From the NCBI RefSeq assembly GCF_000003195.3, contig NC_012878.2, forward strand, positions 20,064,641-20,128,640: 64,000 nt of DNA, read 5' to 3'. Position numbers and translations under genes: made by a program. The notes under the pieces are model-generated. The model was not told the origin of the DNA. It was given only the letters and a program-made list of their open reading frames with translations, and ran no database searches. Origin of the DNA: Sorghum bicolor (Eukaryota; Streptophyta; Magnoliopsida; Poales; Poaceae). The number at the start of each line of letters is the position of its first letter. Position 1 is the first letter of the stretch. Positions 1 to 10,848 of this stretch are shown piece after piece.

Positions 1-1218
1 GGAATACCTTTGTCGCTGAAGAAGCTATGGAGATGTGGAGAGCAGGCACTGGTGGACAAGATAGCGGCCAAGATCCCCATGTGGAAGTCTAGGCTACTCA
101 CTCACGCAGGTCATGTTCTACTCACCAATGTTACTATCTCAGCAATACCTGGGCACATCAGCATCGCTTGCTACCTCTCATCTTGGGTGCCGTCAGCCTG
201 TCCATCGCAATCGGGGATGGTGCCATGGTCCTGTTATGGACTTACTCTTGGGCCCCCTAGGTCCACTGTGCAAGGCCGCTCTTGACCTCTTCGTGGCAAT
301 CAGCAGGAGCGGCAAGACGAGGAGTTTGAAGGATGGCCTCTCACAGAACCGTTGAGCGCGTGATATAACGGGTTCTCTGACAACTAGAGTTCTTTGCCAG
401 TACCTGCAGGTTTGGCACCTTCTTCGTGACGTCGACCTCAATCCAATCTAAGTGGATCGCTTCATTTGGATGTTCTCCAATGGAAAATATTCGGCTTCAT
501 CGACTTATCGTGCTTTCCTCAACGGCTCGACGTCGCTTCTATGTGACAGGGAGTTGTGGCGGACGAGAGCGCCACCCAAAGTGAAAATTTTCTTCTGGCT
601 TGCCCTTCATTAGAGGTTGTGGACGGCGGAACGTCGTAAGCAGCATGGTCCTTAGGACTCCGATGTATGTGTGCTGTGCGACCAAGTGTCGGAGTCTGTG
701 AATCATTTGTTCCTTGGCTGCATCTTCGCGAGTCAGCTGTGGTTTAGGCTGTTGGCGCCACTTGGTCTCGCTTCTCTCGTTTCCAGGGGAGACGAACGGC
801 TCGGCTCTTGGTGGCTACAGCAGCGGATCAACCTTCATTGCTCGGCCAGGCCATCATTTAACTGCCTCTTACTGCTCATCTCCTAGTGTCTCTGTAAAGA
901 GAGGAACAACAGAACCTTTCAGAGACTTTCGTCCGAGGTTGATGTCGTCGCTAGGCTTGTGGTCCGAGAAGCGGAGGACTGGATTTTGGTAGGCTTCTCT
1001 AGCCTTGTTTCGGTCAGTCTTTTGTGGGTGTCCATGTCACATATATAATCCAATCCTTTTGTAATACTTCAGAGTTGTGGATCCAATACTGTTAGGTGGT
1101 TGGCAAGCTGCTGGTGATGGCCTCTCGCCACCGTCAGAGCTTTGCCTTTGTAAGTGTTTTGTAAACTCCTTCATCCTCTTAATGAAATATGAGCTGTTAG
1201 CTCTGTTCGTGAAAAAAA
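1..1218 (+). pseudogene. LINE (non-LTR retrotransposon) 3' end, degenerate
   Basis: Decayed 3' end of a plant L1-type LINE. Residues encoded at 10-285 resemble the C-terminal part of a LINE reverse transcriptase (LVDKIAAKIPMWKSRLLT, followed by AGHVLLTNVTISAIPGHISIA). Fragments at about 430-760 read as the zf-RVT domain found after it (APPKVKIFFWLALH, then LCDQVSESVNHLFLGCIF, with Cys/His spacing). The two parts lie in different frames and contain stops at about 614 and 653, so it is not functional. A T-rich 3' UTR follows and ends in a short A run at 1211-1218, consistent with the LINE tail. The 5' part lies outside the window. The family assignment is by motif recognition only. Confidence 0.75.
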
Positions 1219-3850
1219 AGTACTAGCCTTGCCACTGCTTGAATCATAGATCCAATCACCCTTCAACATATTCCCCTAGGCAACCTCAATGTCAGTGGCA
1301 ACTGAAGCCGCCATGGTGGCACTATCTCAACAGCACTACCTCCACAGATTTAGATGCTACCATGACATTGTCCAACTGTCCTCTTCATCCACAATCATCG
1401 ACAATCAGAGATCATAAACAATCAGGTGTCATCCGCATTGGGGTCATCATAACCAATCTGGTGTCTCCAAGCACAATGATCCAATCATTGACATCGGTAC
1501 AATAAAGGAGAGGATCTACAACGAGCATATTAAACTAGAAAAAAATTCTGAAACCAATCTGATCGACCCTATTGAGCCATCACCCAAGTCTGTTGCCTGC
1601 ATCGCCCCGGTCATAGCAATGTCGACCAATACTAGGATTTGGGAGACCATCTAAGCCACAATAACAAAGAAAGCAACCACATCATTGATAATGCATCGCC
1701 TACACAATACTCTAGACATCACCATCAACTTCCCCAACGTTGACAAATCATCTAAATAAATCTGTGATGCCGTTTTCAGCCTGCTACAATGGGTGTGCTA
1801 CTGTATTTCCACAAGGAGATGATGAAACCGGCACACAACCAAAGCAACAGTTCGTCCACACCATGGGGCTAACTTGGTCTACAACCATGGCCACCAATAG
1901 AGCTCAGAAGTTGCACATCAATAGAAGGCAGCTACTATGACATTAACATGAACTGAGGTAACACAAAGAGAACATCACCCCATCGAGGTGCAGATGACAG
2001 GTTATAGAAAAAGGACATATATCCTTAGAAACGCAAGGGGAGATGTCATTCACCATTGACCAATAGACAACCCAGTAGCTGGCCAAACAAGGGATGTGGT
2101 ACCATTCATATGTGTCATGAACAGTACCCACGGTACTATGGCACTACCACCAAGAGTGCATCTAGGTTAGGGTTAGCAAACGGTTCAGAAATCTTGTTTG
2201 CTTCTAAGTGAAGTCTGGTCCTCCCTATGAAATAAGGGGAGATGTAATTGTTTGGAACTAAGAAATACTCCCTCTGTCCAAAAGTCTAAGTGGTATAAGA
2301 AAAATCTCTTTTTGCAGAAGTTTCCTTCATGCGTGATTCCTTCATTAACATCATATACTATTCCATCAGCATTATTTTTTCGGCTAACCGATGGCACGAC
2401 TCCACTGTTCCATAGTGCCATGCGTCCACAACACCATCGCACTTCAGTGCCGCCATGCTACTGGGGGTGGGATAGGGGCACAGTTGAGGTGGAGCTTGTG
2501 TGCTTTGAATTGGGATCTGGACTCTTGCGGTAAACATGACGAGCACATGGCCAATGCCATCTACTGCTGCATCAGAAGAAATATGAACCCCATCTGCACC
2601 AACATCATTTCACTCCATCTGCTTCTTGATCTTCATCACCTAAGACATCAAACAAAAAACAGAAAAACAAGATCATAAAACAGAATGAAGACACAGCAAA
2701 ACAGAAGAATCAGTAAAAGGGATTGTTGTGGTACACCCAATTGACTATGAGTCGTCGATCTAGATGCCTTTCATCAAATATTACTCCCTATAGGAGGCAA
2801 AAGAAGGAAGAAATGTATATATTAGCAAACAGTTAAAATATCTTCAATTAGATCTAATTTCCATATTGCGTTAGATCATGGACGATGTAAATTGTAAGCA
2901 ACATGATGGACCTAATCATTACTATTTTTGTGACAACTTCACATGACATTTTTAGTCATTTTTTTGTAACGTTTTTTCACACACCTTCATATGTAAGTCA
3001 CATGGTAATAAAATCAGGGTTTTCGATTTTAGTTTTACAAATATTTCGGCAACCACTAAAATTACTGAATTTCATGAATTATGATAAAAAAATTGACGAA
3101 TTTCACAAAATATTTTTAGATCCAAACAAAAAAAATAGCATGATTTATGATTATACTATACATGTATTAGTGTGATACGAAATATCCGTGATTATCCTTT
3201 TTGTATGTGACTTCCTGAGTGCATTTATTTCTTTAATTGTTACCTATGATTTTCACATTTTAGACATTTTAGTTATAAAATATTTTGTCTGTAAAAATCA
3301 AGGGTTATGATTTATGGGAACTCTTACGTCCTATGAGGTAAGGGGAGCCATCATAGCAAAGCCCGTGAGTAAATGAGAACAGTGGATTTCATCATTCCAA
3401 GTTCATCGGCAGGGCCATCGCACTACAATGTCATTCCAATCTATTGAATCATTTTGACCTGATTCAGGTGACTCTTGGTTTAAGTGGATCTCTAATCCGG
3501 GCATTGGTTTTCTACTACAGTATGAATCAAAGATAGAGAGAGGGGGAACAGTTCACGGGAATTTAGTGGACATAGTTCTCTTCCATGGCGAGTTAAATAG
3601 CCCATGGCACTGAAATTTTTATTTTTGGTCCTGTGAGCTGAGAAGTGGCGGGTTGGAAGAGATTACCTCCACCAATTTTTGGTGTGTTGAGAGACTCATG
3701 GAACATTAAACCCCAGCAGGAGGGGTTGCAGGAAATTTAACAAGCAGTGCGGCCAGTGAAATTGGATGCAGAGGTTAGAAACAGGAGGTGAGCGCGTGAT
3801 ACCAGGCATGGTAACTCTGTTTTCCATAGCATTGGCCCGTGTTTAGGATC
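1219..3850. other. Intergenic DNA, no convincing gene
   Basis: Only short ORFs without recognisable domains occur here. 1230-1950 has moderate composition with no clear coding signal. 2886-3320 is strongly AT-rich. A Stowaway-like terminus is annotated separately at 2266. I saw no host exon, tRNA or rRNA. Confidence 0.6.
2266..2330 (+). mobile_element. Stowaway-like MITE terminus (one end only)
   Basis: TACTCCCTCTGTCCAAAAG at 2266-2284 matches the well-known TA plus CTCCCTCCGTCCCAAA start of grass Stowaway (Tc1/mariner) MITEs with a few changes. No inverted partner ending in GGGAGTA was found downstream, so this is a truncated or decayed copy and its right limit is arbitrary. Confidence 0.45.
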
Positions 3851-3855
3851 CCGAG
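3851..3855. repeat. E1 target-site duplication, left copy
   Basis: The pentamer ccgag lies directly before the 5' LTR start (tgtcgag) and is repeated exactly at 18127-18131 after the 3' LTR. This fixes both borders of E1. Confidence 0.93.
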
Positions 3856-4857
3856 TGTCGAGAGTATCAACAAGGGGTACCCTCACCAATACATGTAACG
3901 ACACCATCCGTACGTACATACGCGCAACCATCGACGGCCGCGGCCTCGAAGACGGAAGTAGCGTCGAGCGAATCGATCAGGGCTCGAGCGCCAGCTGCCG
4001 TCGAATACGGAAGCGGGCTCGAGCGAATCAAGAGGCGTCGAGCGCAAGGACACTGTCCGCCGCCTGACGCGCGCACGAGAGCCAGAGCATTTAATGCACC
4101 TGACGCTTCCCCACCTAACACACGGGTCACGGGAGACGTGATAAGGGAACAAGCATCTGTCCCATCGTTCTTTTTGCAGCCTTCCCACCAGACGACCCTG
4201 GACGTGTCAGAACGCGGGAAACGAGGATGGAACGTCTAGTCGGGACCCCCTCGAGACATCTGAAGTCAGCGCTCCAGATATCAGCACAATGTACGGCATC
4301 CGAACCTCGACCAGACAGGGATCCTTCCAGGGGACGAATTGGGCGTCGACTGACTACATCCCAACCGCTCCGCCGGGTTTGCCGTCGGGTCGTACGAGCG
4401 TACATCCGGTAAACCAATCCAAGACGGGGCGCAGAGCAGGATAACAGGGCACGCGTAATCATCGCCAGGCTACCAAGACGGGACAGCTCGAGGCCACGCC
4501 GGTACGGAAGCCTCGAGTAGGTCAGCGCTCCATGCTGCTATCGACTCCTATTCTGACGCCTATACATGTACCCTGGGTCTCTCCTTGGAACTATAAAAGG
4601 AGGGATTCAGGAATAAAATGGGCGACACGACGCTCACACGTAGTAGAGCTCCACACTTCATACCGCACTTGTATTCACCCCTGTACAAGCACTTAGGTGC
4701 AAGATAATACAAACTCTCCCCCCCCCCGCTGGACGTAGGGCCTTCTCTTGCCCGAACCAGGATAAATCTTTGTGTCTTCTTGCATCACCATCTGGGAAAG
4801 GGAGTACGCATACAAATTTACTCGTTGGTGTGACCCCCCGAGGGGAAAACACCGACA
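3856..4857 (+). repeat. E1 5' LTR
   Basis: Begins tgtcgaga and ends caccgaca. It contains a TATA box (TATAAAAG, 4592-4599) with the likely transcription start about 30 bp downstream. A C10 run at 4708-4717 corresponds to C8 in the 3' LTR. About 15 TCGA tetramers and five CTCGAG hexamers occur in 1 kb, far above chance (see findings). Confidence 0.93.
4592..4599 (+). promoter_or_regulatory. E1 LTR TATA box
   Basis: TATAAAAG in the 5' LTR, conserved at 17863-17870 in the 3' LTR, followed by the R/U5 part. It would drive the genomic transcript. Confidence 0.75.
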
Positions 4858-4859
4858 GT

Positions 4860-4877
4860 TGGCGCGCCAGGTAGGGG
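4860..4877 (+). other. E1 primer-binding site
   Basis: Two bases after the LTR, TGGCGCGCCAGGTAGGGG begins with TGG (complement of tRNA CCA). Position and form fit a plant LTR-retrotransposon PBS. I recall tRNA-Arg priming for RIRE2-type elements, but the tRNA identity was not checked. Confidence 0.8.
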
Positions 4878-5170
4878 TCCTGCGTGTTTTTCATCAATTT
4901 TCCACTCCTTTCCGGATGGCCACTCTTGCCTCGCCGTTTCCGCGCTCCACGGTGATTTGGTTTGGGAGTCTTGAGTTCATGTCTACGGGCTCCGGCTACG
5001 ACATGATCTTACTCTCAGTCAGAGGACCAGGAGGAGCCCGCGTTACGCCAGCACGGTTGAAGGCCCCGAGACGCCCTCACCACCACGCCTCCCCGGCTAA
5101 GTAGAGGCGCGGACAGCACCACCGCGGCCCCTCTGCTTCAGCACGACCAACAACTCGTGCGAGGCAGGAC

Positions 5171-5782
5171 GTGGGCCACAAGTCGGCAGCACCGTGTGGC
5201 GGAGTAACAAGCGTGACGACTCAGCACCGCGCGACGACGGGAGGAGACGCGTCTCGCGCGCTCTCCCCCACCGCTGCTAGGCTACTTCCACACGGGTTGT
5301 TCACTCCAAGAGCGGCACTGCCGTTCGGATTGGACAACGCCGCGGCGTCGCTCGCCAGGGCGATATGCCCAAGCGCCCAGACGTACGTAGAAAGACCAAT
5401 GGTCCTCCCACGCGGCTCTGAAGCGCGACGGCCGGCGTCCGAGCTGCCGGACCTTTCCCGGGTACGAGGCCTCCGTCGTCTAGGCCCCGGACGATACTCG
5501 ATCACCTCCCTCAGGCAGCGACTGCTGGAGGAGGGACGTGGGTGTTTCCACGCCGCCAAACCGGACTCCGACTCCGAGACTGATAGCTATGACCCTACGA
5601 GGGAATGCTATCACATCGACGGGGCGGTAGAAACTACCGACGAGACACGGGATGCTGCTGCGGGCGGTCGATCCCCCGCGGCACGAGAAGACCCCAGGAC
5701 GCCTGGGAACGACGGACAGGTCGACCCCCCTCCACAGGAAGACAGAACCGCGCAGCTCGCGCAGCGCGGGAGCTCAAGATGA
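5171..5782 (+). pseudogene. E1 gag N-terminal segment, out of frame with the rest
   Basis: A 203-codon reading frame after the leader. Its second half (DSDSETDSYDPTRECYHIDG) resembles the acidic N-terminal part of Tat-clade Gag and is better coding sequence than the overlapping start of the next frame. It stops at 5780-5782 while the main gag-pol frame is open from 5605, so the overlap at 5605-5782 suggests a single-base indel, possibly in the C run at 5724-5729. The alternative is that translation simply starts at an internal Met (5779) of the main frame. Confidence 0.5.
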
Positions 5783-8067
5783 AGCTCGACGAAGACCGCG
5801 AGCGCCTCGTCCTGCTCGAGCAAATCCTCGAGCAAGACATGCCCTACCCACCAGGCGGAAGTGTCCGCAGACGCGCTCGAGAGGTACATCGTCAGATCGT
5901 CGGCGACGCAGAGCCAGAGCAACCTGTCAGCCGTTTCCCTCGAGCAGGCCAGAATGTAGTGGCAGCGACGATGTTGCTGCGTAACATGCCAGAGCCGTCG
6001 AATTCCCAGGCCCGACGCATTCGAGATGAGGTACAGACATTGCTCCAGGTGGCGGCGGTTCAACAAGCCGAAAGTTCGGCATCTCGACGACGAGGAGCTG
6101 CCACAGAGAAGCGCGACGAACAGCCTCAAAACGAAAAGGAGGTGTCAGTCCATCAACAACCTCCCCCTCGAGGCAGAAAGACCGCTCTCATCCTCCCCGT
6201 CGACAATCAGCGTCGACACGATGCGCGGCACGACATCGAAGAAAATCGACGCCGCCGGCACGGAGACGCGGAAGAGCGCGGTTACAGCGCGCATCGCGGC
6301 GGGAGATACGACAGCGACGAGGACCGGGTGGCCCCCGAGCCACCGGGCCCACGGGTGTTCAGCAGGGCGATCCGCAGCACGCCCCTGCCCAATCCATTTC
6401 GACCCCCGACCAGCATCGCGAAGTACAATGGAGAGACCAAGCCAGAGTTATGGCTGGCCGATTTCAGGCTGGCCTGTCAGCTAGGTGGCGCTCGAGGTGA
6501 TGATCGAGCCATCATCAGACAGCTACCCCTTTTCCTCTCCGACACCGCCCGTCGATGGCTCGAGGAACTCCCTGCCGATCAGATCCACAACTGGGTTGAT
6601 CTGGTCAGAGTCTTCGAGGGTAACTTCAAAGGGACCTACATACGGCCAGGGAACTCGTGGGACCTCAGCAAATGCAAACAGAAGTCAGGAGAAATTCTTC
6701 GGGAGTATGCTCGACGCTTCTCGAAGCAGCGCACTGAGCTGCCGCACATCCCTGACCACGACGTCATCTTGGCGTTTGTCTCGGGCACCACCAGTCGAGA
6801 CTTGGTGCGGGAATTAGGTCGCAATCGACCTCAGACCGTCGACGAGCTGATGGACGTAGTAGCCAACTACGCGGCAGGGGAAGAGGCAGTCGGCGCCTTC
6901 TTCAGCTCAGAAGAAAGAAAAGGCAAGCAGCCCATCGATGAAGATGGGACCCCCAGTCGAGGCCTCAAGAAAAATAAAAAGAAGCAGAAAGTGCGGCAGT
7001 TCCACCGGGAGGATTCCGATGACAACCTTGTCGCCGCCATGGATCGAAAGAAACCTCGAGGCCCTCCGGATGGAGGCGTCTTCGACAAGATGTTGGAGGA
7101 GCCGTGCCCTTACCATAAGGGAGGCGCCAACCACAAGCTCAAGGACTGTCGTATGCTGAGAAAGCATTTCGACGGTCTGGGGTTCAAAAAAGATGCGCGT
7201 GACGACTCCAAGAAAGAGAAGGGTGGCAGCAAGGAGGACAACAAAGATGACAACGGCTTCCCCGCCGTCCACGATTGCTACATGATCTATGGCGGGCCCT
7301 CGACTCAATTGACCACGACGCAGCGCAAAAGGGAGCGTCGCGAAGTCTTTGCAGCAAGAATGGCGGTGCCCCAATACCTTAGCTGGTCAAGCACTCCTAT
7401 CACTTTCGACCGAGAAGACCACCCCGACAAGGTAGTCGCCCCAGGCGTCTACCCGCTCGTCGTCGACCCCATCATCGTCAACACCCGGCTCTCGAAAGTG
7501 CTGATGGATGGCGGTAGCAGCCTCAACATCATCTACCTCGAGACCCTTGACCTCCTCGGCATAGATAGAGGGAAGCTCCAACCAAGTGCTGGCGGGTTCC
7601 ATGGCGTCGTGCCAGGAAAAAAGGCGCTGCCAGTAGGTCGAATTGACTTACCGGTCTGCTTCGGCACGGCGGCCAACTTCAGGAAGGAGACCCTCACCTT
7701 CGAGGTGGTTGGGTTTCGAGGCACGTACCACGCCATCATCGGGTGCCCGGGCTACGCCAAGTTCATGGCTATACCCAACTACACCTACTTGAAGCTGAAG
7801 ATGCCCGGTCCCAAAGGCGTCATCACTGTCAGTTCCTCCTTCGAGCACGCGTACGAGTGCGACGTCGAGTGCGTCGAGTACGGGGAGGCGGTCGAGAACT
7901 CCACCGAGCTCGTCGCGAAGCTCGAGGCCCTGGCCGCTGAGGCTCCAGAGCCTAAGCGCCACGCGGGCAGCTTCGAGGCGGCGGAAGGAACCAAGAAGAT
8001 CCCGCTCGACCCCAACAACTCCGACGGCAAAGTGCTGACGATCAGCACCGACCTCGACCCCAAATAG
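5605..8067 (+). CDS. E1 Gag-protease (820 codons, ends at TAG)
   Basis: Encodes capsid and protease of the Tat element. From about residue 265 (6400) there is a Retrotrans_gag domain (AKYNGETKPELWLADFRLAC to AANYAAGEEAV-like end). Basic and acidic linkers follow, then a zinc-knuckle-like CPYH...HKLKDC near 7108-7150. The aspartic protease centre is LMDGGSSLNIIY at about 7500-7536, with DGGS instead of DTGA, as is usual in this clade. The likely first residues are non-coding, because true Gag probably begins in the 5171 frame or at Met 5779. The frame closes at TAG 8065-8067 and continues directly into pol in the same frame, so the stop looks like a point change (CAG to TAG) in a single gag-pol ORF. 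Confidence 0.88.
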   Translation: MLSHRRGGRNYRRDTGCCCGRSIPRGTRRPQDAWERRTGRPPSTGRQNRAARAARELKMKLDEDRERLVLLEQILEQDMPYPPGGSVRRRAREVHRQIVGDAEPEQPVSRFPRAGQNVVAATMLLRNMPEPSNSQARRIRDEVQTLLQVAAVQQAESSASRRRGAATEKRDEQPQNEKEVSVHQQPPPRGRKTALILPVDNQRRHDARHDIEENRRRRHGDAEERGYSAHRGGRYDSDEDRVAPEPPGPRVFSRAIRSTPLPNPFRPPTSIAKYNGETKPELWLADFRLACQLGGARGDDRAIIRQLPLFLSDTARRWLEELPADQIHNWVDLVRVFEGNFKGTYIRPGNSWDLSKCKQKSGEILREYARRFSKQRTELPHIPDHDVILAFVSGTTSRDLVRELGRNRPQTVDELMDVVANYAAGEEAVGAFFSSEERKGKQPIDEDGTPSRGLKKNKKKQKVRQFHREDSDDNLVAAMDRKKPRGPPDGGVFDKMLEEPCPYHKGGANHKLKDCRMLRKHFDGLGFKKDARDDSKKEKGGSKEDNKDDNGFPAVHDCYMIYGGPSTQLTTTQRKRERREVFAARMAVPQYLSWSSTPITFDREDHPDKVVAPGVYPLVVDPIIVNTRLSKVLMDGGSSLNIIYLETLDLLGIDRGKLQPSAGGFHGVVPGKKALPVGRIDLPVCFGTAANFRKETLTFEVVGFRGTYHAIIGCPGYAKFMAIPNYTYLKLKMPGPKGVITVSSSFEHAYECDVECVEYGEAVENSTELVAKLEALAAEAPEPKRHAGSFEAAEGTKKIPLDPNNSDGKVLTISTDLDPK

Positions 8068-10848
8068 GAAGCTGTGCTCGTCGACTTTCTCCGTGCAAAT
8101 GCCGATATGTTTGCATGGAGTCCCTCGGACATGCCAGGCATACCGAGGGAAGTCGCCGAGCACTCCTTGGAGATTCGAGCCGGTTCCAAGCCAGTGAAGC
8201 AGCGGTTGCGCCGATTCGACGAGGAGAAGCGCAAGATCATTGGCGAGGAAGTCCACAAGCTTTTGACGGCCGGATTCATCAAGGAGGTTCATCATCCCGA
8301 CTGGTTAGCAAACCCTGTATTAGTTAAGAAAAAGAATGGGAAAATGAGGATGTGTGTCGATTATACTAGTCTAAATAAAGCATGTCCAAAAGTTCCTTTT
8401 CCATTGCCACGTATTGATCAGATTGTCGATTCTACCGCGGGATGTGAAACCCTTTCTTTCCTCGATGCATATTCTGGTTACCACCAAATAAAAATGAAGG
8501 AGTCCGACCAGCTCGCGACCTCTTTCATCACACCTTTTGGGATGTATTGCTACGTGACCATGCCATTTGGGCTTCGAAACGCGGGAGCCACGTACCAACG
8601 TTGCATGCTCCATGTATTTAGCAAACACATAGGGTTAACGGTCGAGGCCTACGTCGACGACATTGTCGTCAAGTCAAAGCGACGAGGGGACCTAATCCAG
8701 GACCTCAAGATTGCTTTTAGCCGTCTACGTGCCAACCGGATCAAGCTCAATCCCGAGAAGTGCGTTTTCGGTGTGCCTCGAGGCATGCTCCTGGGCTACA
8801 TCGTTTCGCAGCGCGGCATCGAGGCCAACCCCGAGAAAGTCTCGGCCATCACGAGAATGGGGCCGATCCGAGACATCAAGGGTGTGCAGAGAGTCACGGG
8901 ATGCCTGGCAGCTCTGAGCCGTTTCATCTCGAGACTAGGAGAAAAGGCGTTACCATTGTATCGACTCCTGAAGAAGGCCGAGCGCTTTTCTTGGACCCCC
9001 GAGGCCGAGGAAGCGCTTGAAAGACTGAAGAAGACGCTGACCTCGGCACCAGTCCTGGTTCCACCTCAACCTGCAGAGCCGCTACTCCTCTACGTCGCAT
9101 CGACGACTCAGGTCGTCAGTGCGGCAGTGGTGGTTGAAAGACAAGAGGAGGGTCATGCGCTGCCGGTCCAAAGGCCAGTCTATTTCGTCAGCGAGGTGCT
9201 TTCGGAGACCAAGGCGCGTTATCCCCAAATCCAGAAGCTGATCTACGCCGTAATCCTTGCCCGCCGCAAGCTGCAGCATTACTTCCTCGGTCACCCCATC
9301 ACGGTGGTTTCGTCTTTCCCTTTAGGCGAAATAATCCAGAGCAAAGAGGCCACGGGAAGAATAGCAAAATGGTCGGTCGAGCTCATGAGTGAGACTCTCA
9401 CTTACGCGTCTCGGAAGGCCATCAAATCGCAAGCCCTGGTAGACTTCGTCGCGGAATGGACGGACTCCCAGCTTCCCCCGACTCAGGTCCAGGCGGAGCT
9501 GTGGACAATGTATTTCGACGGGTCACTCATGAAAACTGGGGCCGGGGCCGGCCTGCTGTTCATCTCACCCTTAGACGTCCACATGAGGTATGTAATCAGG
9601 ATTCATTTTGCCGCATCTAACAATGTCGCAGAATATGAGGCCCTCGTCAATGGTCTCAAGATCGCTATCGAGTTAGGAGTCCGACGCCTCGACGTCCGAG
9701 GTGACTCCCAACTCGTCATTGACCAAGTAATGAAAACCTCGAGTTGCCACGACCCGAAAATGGAAGCGTACTGCAAAGAAGTCCGTCGACTCGAGGACAA
9801 ATTCCACGGTCTCGAGCTTGTCCATGTCGCCCGACGCTACAACGAGGCAGCCGACGAACTCGCCAAGATCGCATCAACTCGAGGCACGGTGCCACCTGAC
9901 GCGTTCTCAAGAGATCTCCACGAGCCGTCCGTTGACTTAGGCCCGGGGCCTGGCATCGACGCTGCTCCTTCCCAGCAAACCAACATCGTCGACACGCTCT
10001 TAATGGCAGCTGAAGTCATGGAGGTAGAACGGCGGCCAGGTCGACCATTCGACTGGCGCACGCCATTCCTCGACTGCCTAATCCGCGGCGAGTTGCCAGA
10101 AGATCGGTTAGAGGCCCGTCGTATCGCTCGACGGGCCAAGTCATATGTGACTTATGGCGAAGACAATGAGCTATATCGACGGAGCCCGACGGGGGTCTTA
10201 CAACGTTGCATCACCGTAGAAGAAGGCCGAAAACTCCTCGATGACCTGCACTCGGGGGCTTGTGGCCACCACGCCGCTCCACGGACCCTTGTAGGGAACG
10301 CTTTTCGACAAGGCTTCTACTGGCCAACGACCGTGGCGGATGCCGTCGAGCTCGTACGCTCGTGTCATGGGTGCCAGTTCTACGCCAAGCAGACGCATCT
10401 GCCCACCCACGCTCTTCAGATGATCCCCATCACCTGGCCGTTTGCGGTATGGGGGCTAGATTTAGTAGGACCTCTACAAAAGGCGAAAGGAGGATACACC
10501 CATTTGCTGGTGGCCATTGACAAGTTCTCCAAATGGATCGAGGCTCGACCCATCACCAACATCCGCTCCGAGCAGGCCGTCCTTTTCTTCACCGACATCA
10601 TCCATCGGTTTGGGATCCCCAATGTCATCATCACCGACAACGGCACCCAGTTCACCGGCAAAAAGTTCTTGGATTTCTGCGATCAGCATCATATCCGTGT
10701 GAACTGGTCTGCAGTAGCCCACCCTCGAACTAACGGCCAGGTCGAGCGTGCCAACGACATGATTTTGCAAGGACTCAAGCCAAGGATCTACAATCGATTG
10801 AAGAAATTCGGCAAGAAATGGGTCGAGGAGCTTTCCTCAGTCCTATAG
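8068..10848 (+). CDS. E1 Pol: RT, dual RNase H, integrase core (ends at TAG)
   Basis: Continues the gag-pro frame. The RT region has FLDAYSGYHQIKM near 8458 and the catalytic YVDD at 8650-8661. A gypsy-type RNase H follows (about 9080-9330), then a second RNase HI-like domain with MYFDGS (about 9508), NVAEYEAL (about 9620), GDSQLV (about 9700) and NEAADELA (9841). Dual RNase H is diagnostic of Tat elements. The integrase has the HHCC zinc domain (GHH near 10265, CHGC near 10365) and the D, D, E residues at about 10455, 10635 and 10742. TAG at 10846-10848 interrupts the frame where relatives carry a tryptophan, so TGG to TAG is inferred. All catalytic residues are present. Confidence 0.92.
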   Translation, partial: EAVLVDFLRANADMFAWSPSDMPGIPREVAEHSLEIRAGSKPVKQRLRRFDEEKRKIIGEEVHKLLTAGFIKEVHHPDWLANPVLVKKKNGKMRMCVDYTSLNKACPKVPFPLPRIDQIVDSTAGCETLSFLDAYSGYHQIKMKESDQLATSFITPFGMYCYVTMPFGLRNAGATYQRCMLHVFSKHIGLTVEAYVDDIVVKSKRRGDLIQDLKIAFSRLRANRIKLNPEKCVFGVPRGMLLGYIVSQRGIEANPEKVSAITRMGPIRDIKGVQRVTGCLAALSRFISRLGEKALPLYRLLKKAERFSWTPEAEEALERLKKTLTSAPVLVPPQPAEPLLLYVASTTQVVSAAVVVERQEEGHALPVQRPVYFVSEVLSETKARYPQIQKLIYAVILARRKLQHYFLGHPITVVSSFPLGEIIQSKEATGRIAKWSVELMSETLTYASRKAIKSQALVDFVAEWTDSQLPPTQVQAELWTMYFDGSLMKTGAGAGLLFISPLDVHMRYVIRIHFAASNNVAEYEALVNGLKIAIELGVRRLDVRGDSQLVIDQVMKTSSCHDPKMEAYCKEVRRLEDKFHGLELVHVARRYNEAADELAKIASTRGTVPPDAFSRDLHEPSVDLGPGPGIDAAPSQQTNIVDTLLMAAEVMEVERRPGRPFDWRTPFLDCLIRGELPEDRLEARRIARRAKSYVTYGEDNELYRRSPTGVLQRCITVEEGRKLLDDLHSGACGHHAAPRTLVGNAFRQGFYWPTTVADAVELVRSCHGCQFYAKQTHLPTHALQMIPITWPFAVWGLDLVGPLQKAKGGYTHLLVAIDKFSKWIEARPITNIRSEQAVLFFTDIIHRFGIPNVIITDNGTQFTGKKFLDFCDQHHIRVNWSAVAHPRTNGQVERANDMILQGLKPRIYNRLKKFGKKWVEELSSVL

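Noticed and set aside
8065..8067. Programmed stop-codon readthrough between gag-pro and pol
   Set aside because: Possible, but no conserved readthrough context was seen and a second TAG occurs inside integrase, so decay is the simpler reading. Kept as a refutation test.
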